From: Lacunisphaera sp.
Lineage (GTDB): Bacteria; Verrucomicrobiota; Verrucomicrobiia; Opitutales; Opitutaceae
NCBI GenBank assembly: GCA_009695095.1
Contig: SIBQ01000010.1
Span: forward strand, 20,446 to 84,445
Length of the DNA: 64,000 bases
Direction: 5' to 3'
Shown here: piece after piece, positions 1 through 8,525 of the stretch
How positions within the stretch are numbered: position 1 is the stretch's first letter
Layout of the letters: each line of letters begins with the position of its first letter
Position numbers and translations under genes: made by a program
The notes under the pieces: model-generated
Seen by the model: the letters and a program-made list of their open reading frames with translations, nothing else
Database searches by the model: none
Told to the model about the DNA's origin: nothing

Positions 1-201
1 CTGGCCGCGGCGCCCATACATGAGCTTCTCGCAATACTCCGGCTCGGTCGCGAGATTGATGAGCGTGAGCCCGAGGTGCGGGAAATCCCGCAGCCCAAAG
101 TCGGTGATGTCCCAGCGGGCCGCCGGCGGCAGCGTCCAGTGATGGCGCCCGAAACAGGCGAGCGCATGTCGGTAGGCGGTGTTGATCTCGGAGCGTTTCA
201 T
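1..201 (-). CDS. D-lyxose ketol-isomerase family protein (N-terminal part, runs off the window)
   Basis: The first 67 codons are present on the minus strand, starting at the ATG at 201-199; the rest lies outside the window. The start MKRSEINTAYRHAL followed by a WDITDFGLRDFP stretch resembles the N-terminus of the cupin-type D-lyxose isomerase family (aldose-ketose isomerisation of lyxose/mannose-like sugars in the cytoplasm). The ATG overlaps the stop of the upstream pseudogene in an ATGA arrangement, suggesting the two were once translationally coupled sugar genes. The identification rests on N-terminal similarity recalled from the family; metal-ligand residues are not in view. Confidence 0.6.
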   Translation of the reverse strand, partial: MKRSEINTAYRHALACFGRHHWTLPPAARWDITDFGLRDFPHLGLTLINLATEPEYCEKLMYGRRGQ

Positions 202-560
202 GGTGCGGAGGGGAGGAAGGAAAGATCCACAGCATGCCGCACGGTTTTGCCGGAGGCGGCGCGCAGCACATGGTGGTCGCCGCGGATGTCCACGCGGTGG
301 ACGGTGTCGAAGCCGCGCGGGATGGCGGCAATCCCTATGATGTAGGGCACGATGAGCGGACGGCGCGGATCGAGCGCCGCGAGGCCGGATTGGGTGCAGC
401 GGATCCGGCGAGTCCGATGTGAAAGTAGCTCGCCACGTCCTCGAGCCCCAGCACGCCGCGGTGCCGGCCGCCGCTCGAATACCAGAGCACCGTCGAGGCC
501 AGCACCCGCGGATCCTTCAGCGCGAACCACACAATGGTTGCGTTCCTGCGCGCGCAAGTA
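198..560 (-). pseudogene. Galactose-mutarotase-like (aldose epimerase superfamily) gene remnant
   Basis: The C-terminal end of a sugar epimerase-like protein is readable only by changing frame. One frame gives VWFALKDPRVL, SSGGRH and VLGLEDVASYFHIGLA; another continues with DPRRPLIVPYIIGIAAIP, GFDTVH and AASGKTV and ends at the TGA at 200-198. There is at least one frame change near position 400 and another near 540, the usual N-terminal two thirds is absent, and some residues between GGRH and GVLGLED seem lost. It overlaps the start of the lyxose-isomerase-like gene, consistent with a decayed sugar-catabolism pair. Family assignment is from remembered motif similarity. Confidence 0.55.
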
Positions 561-699
561 AGGGACGGCACCGTTGCTGATCTGCCTGGCAGCAATACCA
601 CAGGCCTGATTCGCCTTTGGCCCACGGAGAACACCGCTGCAGAAAACCTAACTGACGGAAATTTACTGATATATTGCCTCGTGTAGCAGCCGGCCATGA

Positions 700-1515
700 T
701 CACTTGGCCGCTCCGTTGAATGGGCTCCGTTCAAGTCCGCGACCAAGCACGTCGTTCCCACGCATCAGGAAAAAGCGCCGCGGAAATTTGCTCCCGGTGC
801 GATAATCCTCATACTGCTTGCCGCCGAACGTCGCATCGGCCGCGATGTAACGCAACGCCACCACTCGCCGCCATCGATCCGACTTGTTGGGGATTGAGTT
901 ATGCGGAAGCATGGTGTGGTGGGTGGCCAGCCCGCCGGCCGGAAATTCGTACTGAAATTTGATGGCGTCCAGATCGGGCGGCAGCGCCGACGGATCAATC
1001 TCATCTGAAAAAGCTCCCATGCGCTTGCGGATCCTCAGCGCGCCCTTGGTGTGCCAGCCGGGCAGAACTGACATGCCCCCATTTTCGGCGCTAATGTCGT
1101 CGAGCGGAATCCAGATGGCGCCGGCGTGATTGCCGGTGACGTTCCAGTACGGAGCATCCTGATGCCACGGCACCTCCTGGCCGGTCCGCGGCGGTTTGCA
1201 TAGCAGGTGGCTCGACCACAGCACGATATTAGGTCCGGCCTGGCGCTCCACCATGTCGAGTAGTTCCGGCTGGCTCGCCAACTCAAAGAGCCACGGCTCC
1301 TGTTGGTGCGATGAAAAGATTTCTTCCGGCCTGCGGCCCGGCTGGAGCTCGGCCAGCATCCGCTCCACTTGTTCCCGGCAATGCCGCAACCCCTCTGGCG
1401 ACAGAAACCGATCAAAGACACGATAGCCCTCGCGCAGAAAACGCTCGTGATCAGTCGTACCATAGCGAAAATGCCCATCAATTAATTGCATTGGGGTCTT
1501 CTCTTTGTTGGCCAT
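700..1515 (-). CDS. Phytanoyl-CoA dioxygenase (PhyH) family protein
   Basis: A 271-residue Fe(II)/2-oxoglutarate dioxygenase of the PhyH family. The metal triad is visible: HxD at His118 and Asp120 (VPWHQDAPYW) and a distal histidine around 205 (MLPHNSIPN), followed by arginines that would bind 2-oxoglutarate. Family members hydroxylate lipids, ectoine or secondary metabolites; the substrate here cannot be read from sequence. Length is normal for the bacterial family. It is transcribed divergently from a second PhyH gene 280 bp away, but the two differ in sequence and base composition, so they are not a recent duplication. An internal Met at codon 9 is an alternative start. Confidence 0.88.
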   Translation of the reverse strand: MANKEKTPMQLIDGHFRYGTTDHERFLREGYRVFDRFLSPEGLRHCREQVERMLAELQPGRRPEEIFSSHQQEPWLFELASQPELLDMVERQAGPNIVLWSSHLLCKPPRTGQEVPWHQDAPYWNVTGNHAGAIWIPLDDISAENGGMSVLPGWHTKGALRIRKRMGAFSDEIDPSALPPDLDAIKFQYEFPAGGLATHHTMLPHNSIPNKSDRWRRVVALRYIAADATFGGKQYEDYRTGSKFPRRFFLMRGNDVLGRGLERSPFNGAAK

Positions 1516-1795
1516 AGCAATTTATCGAGCCACCCGTCGAGTTAATCAAGAGTTTAGTCGAGGCATTGTGTTAAGCTGGTCAATCTCCGGCGGCGGGAGG
1601 GTGTAGTCCGACCGGAGCCGGAGATCCTAAAAGTTGGGCGACGTAGGTCACCGGACCGCGACAGTCTAGCTTGCTATGCGAACGCGAGGGGCTGTATTCC
1701 ACACGGTGATGTTCGGCCCATGGATATTGTAGTTTAACCGGCACGGCTTTAAATTTAGTATCATTAACAAAAGTTTTCAGAAAAGGAGTGCAAGC

Positions 1796-2620
1796 ATGCC
1801 CCCCCTCACAGCTCTTACCCGCGAACAAAAAAGAAAATTTAAAGAAGAAGGATATATTGTCATCCACAATTTAATTGGAGGAGAGGATTTAAAAGAATTG
1901 GATAAAATGACTGATCTTTTATTTAACGGGGAGTTACACCCAGAAACACCCTATCATGGCCAATTGCCGGAGGAATTTTATACTTTTTGGGAACCTGGGA
2001 AGAAGGATCAGAAAGAAATCCCCCGAAAATATAGGATACGGTTAATGGCTTGGATGTTTTTTCACCATCCTTACTTCCGGGATATTGCCTGTCATCCGGC
2101 GATCTATTCAGTGGTATCACAATTATTTAATTCTGCTGTCAAATTCTTTGGTGATTCGATTTTCATGAAACCCCCAAAACATGGGATTGCGGCAGCATTA
2201 CACCAAGACACCGCATTTTGGCCGAAATTGGAACCGAGGGCTTTAAACTTCTGGATGGCCGTCGACCGGGCGACGATAGAGAATGGTTGTCTTCATCTCA
2301 TCCCCGGAACCCAGAATGTTGATATCCCCCATAAAAAAGACCCGGTTCAAGGTAATATTCTTCCGGATGATCTGGTTGATATCCGCCAACAAATCCCCAT
2401 AGAGCTAGAATCTGGTAGTGCCATTTTTTTTGATAGTGGATTGGCTCATCGCAGTTATCCCAATCACAGTGAATATAGTCGCAGAGCCTATGCCGCCGTT
2501 TATGTTGCGAAGAACGTCCAGCATATCGAACCCTGGAGAATTATTACATTGGGCTCGCAAAGCAATTTGTCTTATGAATTTGAACCAATCCAGCCGAGTG
2601 TAGAAAAATTTAAACCGTGA
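1796..2620 (+). CDS. Phytanoyl-CoA dioxygenase (PhyH) family protein, AT-rich
   Basis: 274 residues with the PhyH iron-binding set: His136 and Asp138 (ALHQDTAFW), distal His218 (GLAHRSYPNH) and arginines at 229-230. The start ATG at 1796 is supported by an AAAAGGAG ribosome-binding site 7-8 bases upstream. The gene is clearly richer in A+T (many AAA, TTA and ATT codons) than pyrH directly downstream, which suggests horizontal acquisition. Predicted role: 2-oxoglutarate-dependent hydroxylation of an unknown small molecule. Confidence 0.88.
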   Translation: MPPLTALTREQKRKFKEEGYIVIHNLIGGEDLKELDKMTDLLFNGELHPETPYHGQLPEEFYTFWEPGKKDQKEIPRKYRIRLMAWMFFHHPYFRDIACHPAIYSVVSQLFNSAVKFFGDSIFMKPPKHGIAAALHQDTAFWPKLEPRALNFWMAVDRATIENGCLHLIPGTQNVDIPHKKDPVQGNILPDDLVDIRQQIPIELESGSAIFFDSGLAHRSYPNHSEYSRRAYAAVYVAKNVQHIEPWRIITLGSQSNLSYEFEPIQPSVEKFKP

Positions 2621-2696
2621 CCCCGCGTAGCGGAGCTCCCGGCCGTGACATCTCGGGCATTGACGCCGCTTTAGGGCCACCGTTTCATCAGGATTC

Positions 2697-3431
2697 ATGC
2701 CCACCAAGCCCGCCGCCCCCGCTATTAAATACAAGCGTATCATCCTCAAGCTGAGCGGCGAGGTGTTGCGCGGCAAGGGCACGGAGCCGATCGACGCCGT
2801 CACGCTCGAGCGCATTTGCGAGCAGGTGAAGGAAATCCACGACCTCGGCGTGCAGGTGTGCGTCGTCATCGGCGGCGGCAACATCTTCCGCGGTCTGCAG
2901 GGCGTCAAGCGTGGCGTCGACCGCACTACGGGTGACTACATGGGCATGCTCGCGACCGTCATCAACGGCCTCGCGATCATGGATTGCCTCGAAAAAATGG
3001 GCGTCAGCACCCGCGTCCAGTCCGCCATCCCGATGAACCAGATTGCCGAGCCGTTCATCATGCGCCGCGCCATGCGCCACCTGGAGAAAAAGCGCGTGGT
3101 TATCTTCGTCGCCGGCACGGGCAACCCCTACTTCTCGACCGACACCACCGCCGCCCTCCGCGCCTCGGAGCTGCACGCCGACATTATCATCAAGGCCACC
3201 AAGGTCGACGGCATCTACGACAAGGACCCGGCACGGCACGCCGACGCCGTCCGCTACGACGAGATCACCTTCGTTGACGCGCTCCGCCAGCGGCTCAACG
3301 TCATGGACTCGACCGCCTTCTCGCTCTGCCTCGACAACAACGTGCCCATCCTCGTCCTCAACCTCGAGCAGGACCACGCCATCCGCGACGCCATCCTCGG
3401 CAAGAAAATTGGCACACTGGTGCATAACTAG
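2697..3431 (+). CDS. pyrH: UMP kinase
   Basis: 244-residue hexameric-type UMP kinase that phosphorylates UMP to UDP with ATP in pyrimidine nucleotide synthesis. The amino-acid-kinase fold is evident from KLSGEVL near residue 20, VVIGGGNIFRG, the nucleotide-binding segment VFVAGTGNPYFSTDT, and the conserved KATKVDGIYDKDP. It lies directly upstream of frr, as in many bacteria where tsf-pyrH-frr cluster. The ATG at 2697 gives the expected length, with a short N-terminal extension (PTKPAAPAI). Confidence 0.97.
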   Translation: MPTKPAAPAIKYKRIILKLSGEVLRGKGTEPIDAVTLERICEQVKEIHDLGVQVCVVIGGGNIFRGLQGVKRGVDRTTGDYMGMLATVINGLAIMDCLEKMGVSTRVQSAIPMNQIAEPFIMRRAMRHLEKKRVVIFVAGTGNPYFSTDTTAALRASELHADIIIKATKVDGIYDKDPARHADAVRYDEITFVDALRQRLNVMDSTAFSLCLDNNVPILVLNLEQDHAIRDAILGKKIGTLVHN

Positions 3432-3551
3432 TTTTAAGGTTTAAGCTGTAAGCCCTAAGCCTCTCCTCCGATACTTCCCTGATCTTTTTGCCCCCACTGC
3501 GGTCCGCCCCTGCTCAGTGCTAATAACTTACCCCTTAAACCTTATCCCCTG

Positions 3552-4100
3552 ATGAGCCACCCCATCCTCAACGACGCGCAGGCCCGCATGAAGAGGGCCG
3601 TGGATCACACGCTCCACGAGTTCAGCACCATCCACACCGGCAAGGCCTCGCCCTCGATGGTGGAGGGCGTGATGGTCGAGGCCTATGGCGGCACCATGAT
3701 GCCGCTCAAGCAGTGCGCCGCCATCTCCACGCCCGACGCCCGCCTCATCCAGGTCCAGCCCTGGGACAAGAGCATCATCCGCGCCGTCGAGAAAGCCCTC
3801 CAGCAGGCCAACCTCGGCATCAACCCCATCGTGGACGGCGGCCTCATCCGTCTGCCCCTGCCCGATCTGTCCAGGGAGCGCCGCCTCGAGTTCGTCAAGA
3901 TCGCCCACAAGCTCGCCGAGGACGGCCGCATCAACATCCGCCACGTCCGCCGTGATGCGCATGAGGCTGCCAAAAAGGCCAAGCTGCCCGAGGACGAATC
4001 GAAGCGCCTCGAGAGGGATATCCAGGCCGCCACCGACAAGGCGATCAAGGACATCGACACGCACCTCGCCCACAAGGAGAAGGAACTCACCACGGTCTAA
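3552..4100 (+). CDS. frr: Ribosome recycling factor
   Basis: 182 residues, the standard RRF length. The protein splits the post-termination ribosome together with EF-G. The N-terminal helix, the central segment EAYGGTMMPLKQCAAISTPD and the charged C-terminal helices (RHVRRDAHEAAKKAK) match the family. A 120-bp spacer separates it from pyrH, and a strong intrinsic terminator follows 52 bp after the stop, so the pyrH-frr unit probably ends here. Confidence 0.97.
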   Translation: MSHPILNDAQARMKRAVDHTLHEFSTIHTGKASPSMVEGVMVEAYGGTMMPLKQCAAISTPDARLIQVQPWDKSIIRAVEKALQQANLGINPIVDGGLIRLPLPDLSRERRLEFVKIAHKLAEDGRINIRHVRRDAHEAAKKAKLPEDESKRLERDIQAATDKAIKDIDTHLAHKEKELTTV

Positions 4101-4151
4101 AGCCGTTTTCCACGCGAGGGGCGCTTCCCCTGCCGGAGCGATCCTCACCCC

Positions 4152-4176
4152 AGCCCGCCGCCCGGCGGGCTTTTTT
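4152..4176 (+). terminator. Intrinsic terminator after frr
   Basis: A perfect GC-rich stem (GCCCGCCG with CGGCGGGC, two-base loop) is followed directly by six T residues at 4171-4176. Its location just after frr fits Rho-independent termination of the pyrH-frr transcript. Confidence 0.85.
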
Positions 4177-4266
4177 CTGCCCCAACCGCACCCCTGCCTG
4201 GTTGCTCCGAAAAGCCAACCGATGCGGAGCCGGCGCCCCCGGTCTCTGGCATACTTTCCGTCCAGT

Positions 4267-5469
4267 ATGTCCAATCACTCGCGCCCTTTTCGCCCACCCC
4301 TGCACGTTCTGGCCAAGCCCATCGGCCCACTTTGCAACCTCGATTGCGACTACTGCTTCTACCTGAAAAAACAGCCACTCTTCCCCGCCGGACACAACTT
4401 CCGTATGTCGGACGAGACCCTCGAAATCTTCATCCGCCGCTACATCGAGAGCCACGACGGCCCCGAGGTCGCCTTCGCCTGGCAGGGCGGCGAGCCCACG
4501 CTCTGCGGCGCCCCCTTTTTCGCCAAAGCCGTCGCGCTCCAGCAACGATACGCCAATGGACGCCGCATCTCCAACGCGCTCCAGACCAACGGCACCCTGC
4601 TCGACGACGAGTGGGGCGCCTTCCTCCACGAGCACCGGTTCCTCGTCGGTCTCAGTGTCGATGGGCCGCGCCACCTGCATGACCGGCACCGGCAGGACAA
4701 GCACCGCCAGCCCACCTTCGACCGTGTGATGCGCGGCCTCGCTGTGCTGCAGAAACATCACGTCGAGGTCAACGCCCTCACCGTCGTCTCCTCCACCAAC
4801 GTTAGCCACCCGATCGACGTCTATCGTTTCCTGCGAGACGCCGGTTTTCGCCACCTGCAGTTCATTCCGCTCGTCGAGCGCGCGACCGTGACCGGCGACG
4901 ACGACTCCGCCGCCCCCGCCCGCCACGCCGCCGTCACCGCGGAAACCGTGCCCGCTGCCGCCTATGGGTCGTTCCTTAATCGCATCTTCGACCGCTGGGT
5001 ACACAACGATGTCGGCAAGATCTTTGTGCGCGAGTTCGACACCGCGCTCGCCGCCTGGCTCGACCAGCCCTCGTCGCTCTGCGTGCATGCCACCGAGTGC
5101 GGCCGTTCTCTCGCCCTCGAGCACGACGGCTCGGCCTACGCCTGCGACCACTACGTCTATCCCTCCGACCGGCTCGGCCACCTTCGCGACACCCCACTCG
5201 ATGCGCTCGTGTCCAGCCCGGCTCAAGTCACCTTCGGTCGCGCTAAATCCACCACGCTGCCCCGCCAATGCCGGGCCTGCCCGGTGCGCTTTGCCTGCAA
5301 TGGCGGCTGCCCCAAGCATCGCTTTCTCGCCACAGCCGCCGGCGAACCCGGCCTCAATTATCTCTGCGCTGGCTATCGGGCCTTCTTTGCCCACATCGAC
5401 ACCGATATGGGCCGCATGGCCACACTGCCCCAAGCCCACCGCCCCGCCGCCGATATCATGCGACACTGA
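4267..5469 (+). CDS. Radical SAM protein, anaerobic sulfatase-maturating enzyme type (SPASM)
   Basis: 400 residues from the ATG at 4267; the open frame extends further upstream but crosses the frr end and terminator, so it is not used. The radical SAM cysteines are C23, C27 and C30 (CNLDCDYC), followed by GGEPTL near 74-79 and a C-terminal cysteine-rich SPASM region (ATECGRS, YACDHY, CRACPVRFACNGGCP) that would carry two auxiliary FeS clusters. The pattern matches enzymes that oxidise a Cys or Ser of sulfatases to formylglycine. No sulfatase is in this window, so it would act on targets encoded elsewhere. Other peptide-modifying SPASM enzymes cannot be excluded. Confidence 0.85.
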   Translation: MSNHSRPFRPPLHVLAKPIGPLCNLDCDYCFYLKKQPLFPAGHNFRMSDETLEIFIRRYIESHDGPEVAFAWQGGEPTLCGAPFFAKAVALQQRYANGRRISNALQTNGTLLDDEWGAFLHEHRFLVGLSVDGPRHLHDRHRQDKHRQPTFDRVMRGLAVLQKHHVEVNALTVVSSTNVSHPIDVYRFLRDAGFRHLQFIPLVERATVTGDDDSAAPARHAAVTAETVPAAAYGSFLNRIFDRWVHNDVGKIFVREFDTALAAWLDQPSSLCVHATECGRSLALEHDGSAYACDHYVYPSDRLGHLRDTPLDALVSSPAQVTFGRAKSTTLPRQCRACPVRFACNGGCPKHRFLATAAGEPGLNYLCAGYRAFFAHIDTDMGRMATLPQAHRPAADIMRH

Positions 5470-5620
5470 GCCCAGGAGCCTGGCAAGATCATCACCACCT
5501 TCACGCTAAGGGGAATGAGCTGGTTCGCGCCCGAAGTCGGACGCGTTTCTTTTTCCTTCCACCTCCATGCTCCTTACTCCTTTGCCTCGGTTTCGGGACG
5601 CGGTAGCGCCCGAGAACCGA

Positions 5621-5654
5621 GGACAAACACCGGGCCCGCAGCAGCGGACAACGG
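5621..5654. repeat. Dispersed palindromic repeat A, copy 1
   Basis: First of three 34-bp copies in the window (also 33609-33642 and 35230-35263). All begin GGACAAACACCGGGC and contain a hairpin with loop AGCA. In this copy the stem is CCGC/GCGG, while the other two have GCTGGC/GCCAGC, so paired changes keep the hairpin. An outer pairing ACACCG/CGGTGT is also possible. Upstream sequence at about 5583-5620 forms a second stem. Confidence 0.7.
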
Positions 5655-5670
5655 TGTCGCTCCATGCTTG

Positions 5671-5690
5671 CCCTGAGCTGATCGAATGGG
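5671..5690. repeat. Dispersed repeat B, copy 1
   Basis: A 20-bp sequence (CCTGAGC, then two or three variable bases, then TCGAATGG) related to copies at 8434-8453 and 27047-27066. It sits between repeat A and the GTG start of the helicase. Confidence 0.55.
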
Positions 5691-5707
5691 CTCCCTCCTA
5701 GCTTCCT

Positions 5708-7720
5708 GTGCCTGACTTCACGCTCCATTCCGAATCGGCCGCCGGTCACCCGGTCATCCCCCCGATCAACTTCCAGCGCGACCTCAACGCGGAGCAATAC
5801 GCCGCCGTCTCCGCCCCGCCGGGCCCCATGCTCGTCCTCGCCGGCGCCGGCTCGGGCAAGACCCGCACCCTCACCTACCGCGTGGCCTGGCTGCTCTCCA
5901 AGGGCGTCCGCCCGCACGAGATCCTCCTCCTCACCTTCACCAACAAGGCCGCCAAGGAAATGCTCAACCGCGTCGAGGACCTCACCGGCATCCCGGGCCA
6001 CAAGTTCTGGGGCGGCACCTTCCACCACATCGGCCATAAAGTCCTCCGCATCCACGGCGACACCCTCGGTCTCCCGCGCAGCTTCACCATCCTCGACGCC
6101 GACGAGGCCGACGGCTTCCTGCGCGACACCGTCGAGGAGACCGACAAGGTCTTCTTCAAGGACAAGACCCACCCGCGCCCCGGCCCGCTGCACGAGATCA
6201 TCAGCTTCACCCGCAACACCCAGCGCCCGTTCGCGGAGACCATCACCCGCTTCTACCCGCAGCACGAGGAGCTGACCGAGCGCATCGCCGCCTTCGCGAA
6301 GACCTACCGCGAGCGGAAGCGCAAGCAGTGCGTCGTGGATTACGACGACCTCCTCGAGTACTGGCTCGAGCTCCTCCGCGCCGCGCCCGAGATCGCCGCC
6401 CACCTCTCCGCCCGCTTCCGCCACGTGCTCGTCGACGAATACCAGGACACCAACACGCTGCAGTCGCAGATCGTGGACATTATGGGCGCGCACCACAACG
6501 TCATGGCCGTCGGCGACGACGCGCAGTGCATCTACACGTGGCGCGGCGCCAACTTCGAGAACATCCTCACCTTCCCCGAGCGCCACCCCGGCACGCAGAT
6601 CTACCACGTCGAGACCAACTACCGCTCCACGCCGCAGATCCTCGCCTTCGCCAACGGCGTCCTCGCCGCCCAGCCCAAGGGCCGCCACTTCGATAAGGAG
6701 CTCAAGCCCTCCCGCCCCGACGGCGAGCAACCCTTCCTTGTCCAAACGATGGACTCCCGCGAACAGGCCGCCTTCGTCTGCCAGCGGCTCAAGGGCCTGC
6801 ACGACGAGGGCCGCAAGCTCGCCGACGTGGCGGTGCTCTACCGCGCGCACTTCCAGGCGCTCGACATGCAGCTCGAGCTCTCGCGCCTCCAGATTCCCTA
6901 CGTCATCACCAGCGGCGTCCGCTTCTTCGAGCAGGCGCACGTCCGCGACCTCGTCGCGCTGCTCCGCTTCGTCTACAACCCCACCGACACGATGGCGTGG
7001 CAGCGCGTCGCCGTGCTCCTCCCCAAGGTCGGCGACAAGGGCGCGGCGAAGTTGCATGCGGCCGCGCTTGAACAAGCCAAAGCCACCCAGAAGGACTACC
7101 TCGACGCGCTCGCCTCGCCCGAGGTGGCCGCCAAGGTTCCGCCCGGCGCGCGCGAGGAATGGCCGCGGCTCATGTCCACGCTCCTCCAGGTCGCCGACAC
7201 CATGCGGCATATGAAGCCGAACAACGCCGTCGAGGTCGCGATCGACGGCTGGTATGGCGACTACCTCAAGGGCGCCTACGCCAACTACCAGTCCCGCATG
7301 GACGACCTGAAGTCCATGATCGGTTTCGCCTCGCGCTACGACGAGATGCAAGACCTGCTCGCGCAAATCGTGCTGCTCAATTCGGAAACGAGCGACCGCT
7401 CCGCCGATCCCGACGCCGATGCACTCAGGCTGACCACCGTCCACCAGGCCAAGGGCCTCGAGTATGGCGTCGTGTTTCTCATTGGACTTGCCGACGGACA
7501 ATTCCCGCTCCGCCGCGCCATCGAGGCCGGCGACGTCGAGGAAGAGCGCCGCCTCTTCTACGTCGCCGTCACCCGCGCCAAGGACGAGCTGTATCTCTGC
7601 TATCCCCGCGTGAACACCAAGGGCGGTCCACAGATACTATTGCCTCCATCCAGATTCATGCAGGAGGTGTCAGACACTCTTTATCGGCAATTGAGGCTAA
7701 AACGTTCCTGGGGTTGGTAG
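5708..7720 (+). CDS. UvrD/PcrA/Rep-type superfamily 1A DNA helicase
   Basis: 670-residue ATP-dependent 3'-5' DNA helicase. Motifs in order: Walker A GAGSGKT (46-52), LTFTNKAAKEM, DEYQDTN (Walker B), VGDDAQCIYTWRGA, TNYRST, TTVHQAKGLEY and YVAVTRAKDELY. The start is GTG at 5708; an in-frame TAG at 5699 precludes a longer protein. The last roughly 95 bp (7625-7720) switch from the GC-rich codon use of the rest of the gene to ATA, CTA, TTG, CCA, TCA and AGG codons. A second, GC-rich version of the same C-terminal 20 residues lies at 8463-8525. The current 3' end therefore looks foreign, delivered with the BrnT/BrnA segment. Confidence 0.93.
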   Translation: MPDFTLHSESAAGHPVIPPINFQRDLNAEQYAAVSAPPGPMLVLAGAGSGKTRTLTYRVAWLLSKGVRPHEILLLTFTNKAAKEMLNRVEDLTGIPGHKFWGGTFHHIGHKVLRIHGDTLGLPRSFTILDADEADGFLRDTVEETDKVFFKDKTHPRPGPLHEIISFTRNTQRPFAETITRFYPQHEELTERIAAFAKTYRERKRKQCVVDYDDLLEYWLELLRAAPEIAAHLSARFRHVLVDEYQDTNTLQSQIVDIMGAHHNVMAVGDDAQCIYTWRGANFENILTFPERHPGTQIYHVETNYRSTPQILAFANGVLAAQPKGRHFDKELKPSRPDGEQPFLVQTMDSREQAAFVCQRLKGLHDEGRKLADVAVLYRAHFQALDMQLELSRLQIPYVITSGVRFFEQAHVRDLVALLRFVYNPTDTMAWQRVAVLLPKVGDKGAAKLHAAALEQAKATQKDYLDALASPEVAAKVPPGAREEWPRLMSTLLQVADTMRHMKPNNAVEVAIDGWYGDYLKGAYANYQSRMDDLKSMIGFASRYDEMQDLLAQIVLLNSETSDRSADPDADALRLTTVHQAKGLEYGVVFLIGLADGQFPLRRAIEAGDVEEERRLFYVAVTRAKDELYLCYPRVNTKGGPQILLPPSRFMQEVSDTLYRQLRLKRSWGW

Positions 7721-7726
7721 TTGTAG

Positions 7727-7747
7727 GGCGGGATCGTTGATCCCGCC
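7727..7747. repeat. Perfect hairpin (9-bp stem) in intergenic repeat
   Basis: GGCGGGATC and GATCCCGCC enclose a GTT loop directly after the helicase stop; the adjoining sequence to about 7770 contains a second GTAGGGC unit and another GC-rich stem. No T-run follows, so this is better described as a small repeat hairpin than a classical terminator. Confidence 0.6.
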
Positions 7748-7831
7748 TGTAGGGCCGGCGCTTGTCGCCGCGCCTATCTCCTGCTTGAATTCAGCTATTG
7801 CTTTTCAAGCGGCATGCCGTAGCTTGCTTCC

Positions 7832-8122
7832 GTGCGGTTCTCCTGGGATCGGGCCAAGGAGCGAGACAACCTCGCTCGCCATGGCGTCGATTTCACGACG
7901 GCCCAACGGGCCTTTGCCGATCCAAAGTCCATTGTTCTTTTCGACTCTGCTCACAGCACCCCGCAGGAACTCCGCTGGTGGCTGCTCGGCAAGGTGGACG
8001 CCCGAATCCTCCTCGTGCGCTACACCCACCGGCCCGGCGGCGTAATCCGACTGATCGGCGCCGGTTACTGGGGGGCAGGACGCGATTACTATGAAAACCA
8101 CTGGAAAAATCAAATCTCCTAA
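7832..8122 (+). CDS. brnT: BrnT-family toxin (RelE-like ribonuclease)
   Basis: 96 residues beginning at GTG 7832 (VRFSWDRAKERDNLARHGVDF). The opening W-D-x-x-K-x-x-x-N-xx-KHGV-like pattern, ARILLVRYTHR and the C-terminal R-YYEN segment are characteristic of BrnT toxins, which cleave mRNA and are neutralised by the downstream BrnA antitoxin. It overlaps the next gene by 32 bp, the usual toxin-first BrnT-BrnA arrangement. The module sits inside sequence that appears to have been inserted at the 3' end of the helicase gene. Confidence 0.85.
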   Translation: MRFSWDRAKERDNLARHGVDFTTAQRAFADPKSIVLFDSAHSTPQELRWWLLGKVDARILLVRYTHRPGGVIRLIGAGYWGAGRDYYENHWKNQIS

Positions 8123-8378
8123 AGCCCCGGTCTACGACGCCGAGGGCTATCAGACCAACATCAAGGATCTGAACGGGACTCCTTTGCCTGATTTGAGCAA
8201 AGTCCAGGCGAAGCCGTTTTGGGGTGGCGCCCGCGAAGGCGCCGGCCGCAAATCAACCGGCCGCCAGCCCGTGCTGCTGCGCCTTACGCCCAAGACGGTG
8301 CGCCGCCTGCGTGCCGCCGCCCGCAAGCAGGGCAAAACTATTTCAGAAGTTGCCGAAGCCCGCCTCGTCCTCGCCTGA
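8091..8378 (+). CDS. brnA: BrnA-type ribbon-helix-helix antitoxin
   Basis: 95 residues, starting ATG 8091 inside the end of brnT. The C-terminal half (PVLLRLTPKTVRRLRAAA, then KTISEVAEARL) reads as a ribbon-helix-helix DNA-binding unit; the N-terminal half with FWGGAREGAGRK would be the toxin-binding region. Antitoxins of this type repress their own operon as a complex with BrnT. Sequence alone does not distinguish BrnA from related RHH antitoxins, but gene order supports the call. Confidence 0.72.
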   Translation: MKTTGKIKSPKAPVYDAEGYQTNIKDLNGTPLPDLSKVQAKPFWGGAREGAGRKSTGRQPVLLRLTPKTVRRLRAAARKQGKTISEVAEARLVLA

Positions 8379-8433
8379 TCCGCTTCACTTGTCTCGCCAT
8401 CTTGTCCTCCGTAGCTTTAGCGAAGGATGGAAG

Positions 8434-8453
8434 CCCTGAGCCTGTCGAATGGG
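8434..8453. repeat. Dispersed repeat B, copy 2
   Basis: CCCTGAGCCTGTCGAATGGG, next to a GTAGCTTTAGCGAAGGATGG stretch. Read on the minus strand it supplies the last residues of the TIR pseudogene; on the plus strand it borders the displaced helicase end. Confidence 0.55.
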
Positions 8454-8462
8454 CGACGGCGG

Positions 8463-8525
8463 ATGCAGGAAGTCTCCGACGATCTGTATCAACAACTCCG
8501 CATCAAACGCAGCTTCGGCTGGTGA
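8463..8525 (+). pseudogene. Displaced 3' end of the UvrD-type helicase
   Basis: Twenty codons plus TGA encode MQEVSD...KRSFGW, 16 of 20 residues identical to the last twenty of the intact helicase (MQEVSD...KRSWGW), but with GC-rich codons typical of the helicase body. It has no start signal of its own and is too short to be functional. The simplest reading is that this is the native 3' end, cut off when about 740 bp carrying BrnT/BrnA and a substitute helicase end entered. Confidence 0.72.

Noticed and set aside
5501..7501. 666-codon open frame on the minus strand opposite the helicase
   Set aside because: Antisense shadow of a GC-rich gene: low-complexity Val/Gly/Glu/Arg composition and no family similarity, while the plus strand has all helicase motifs.
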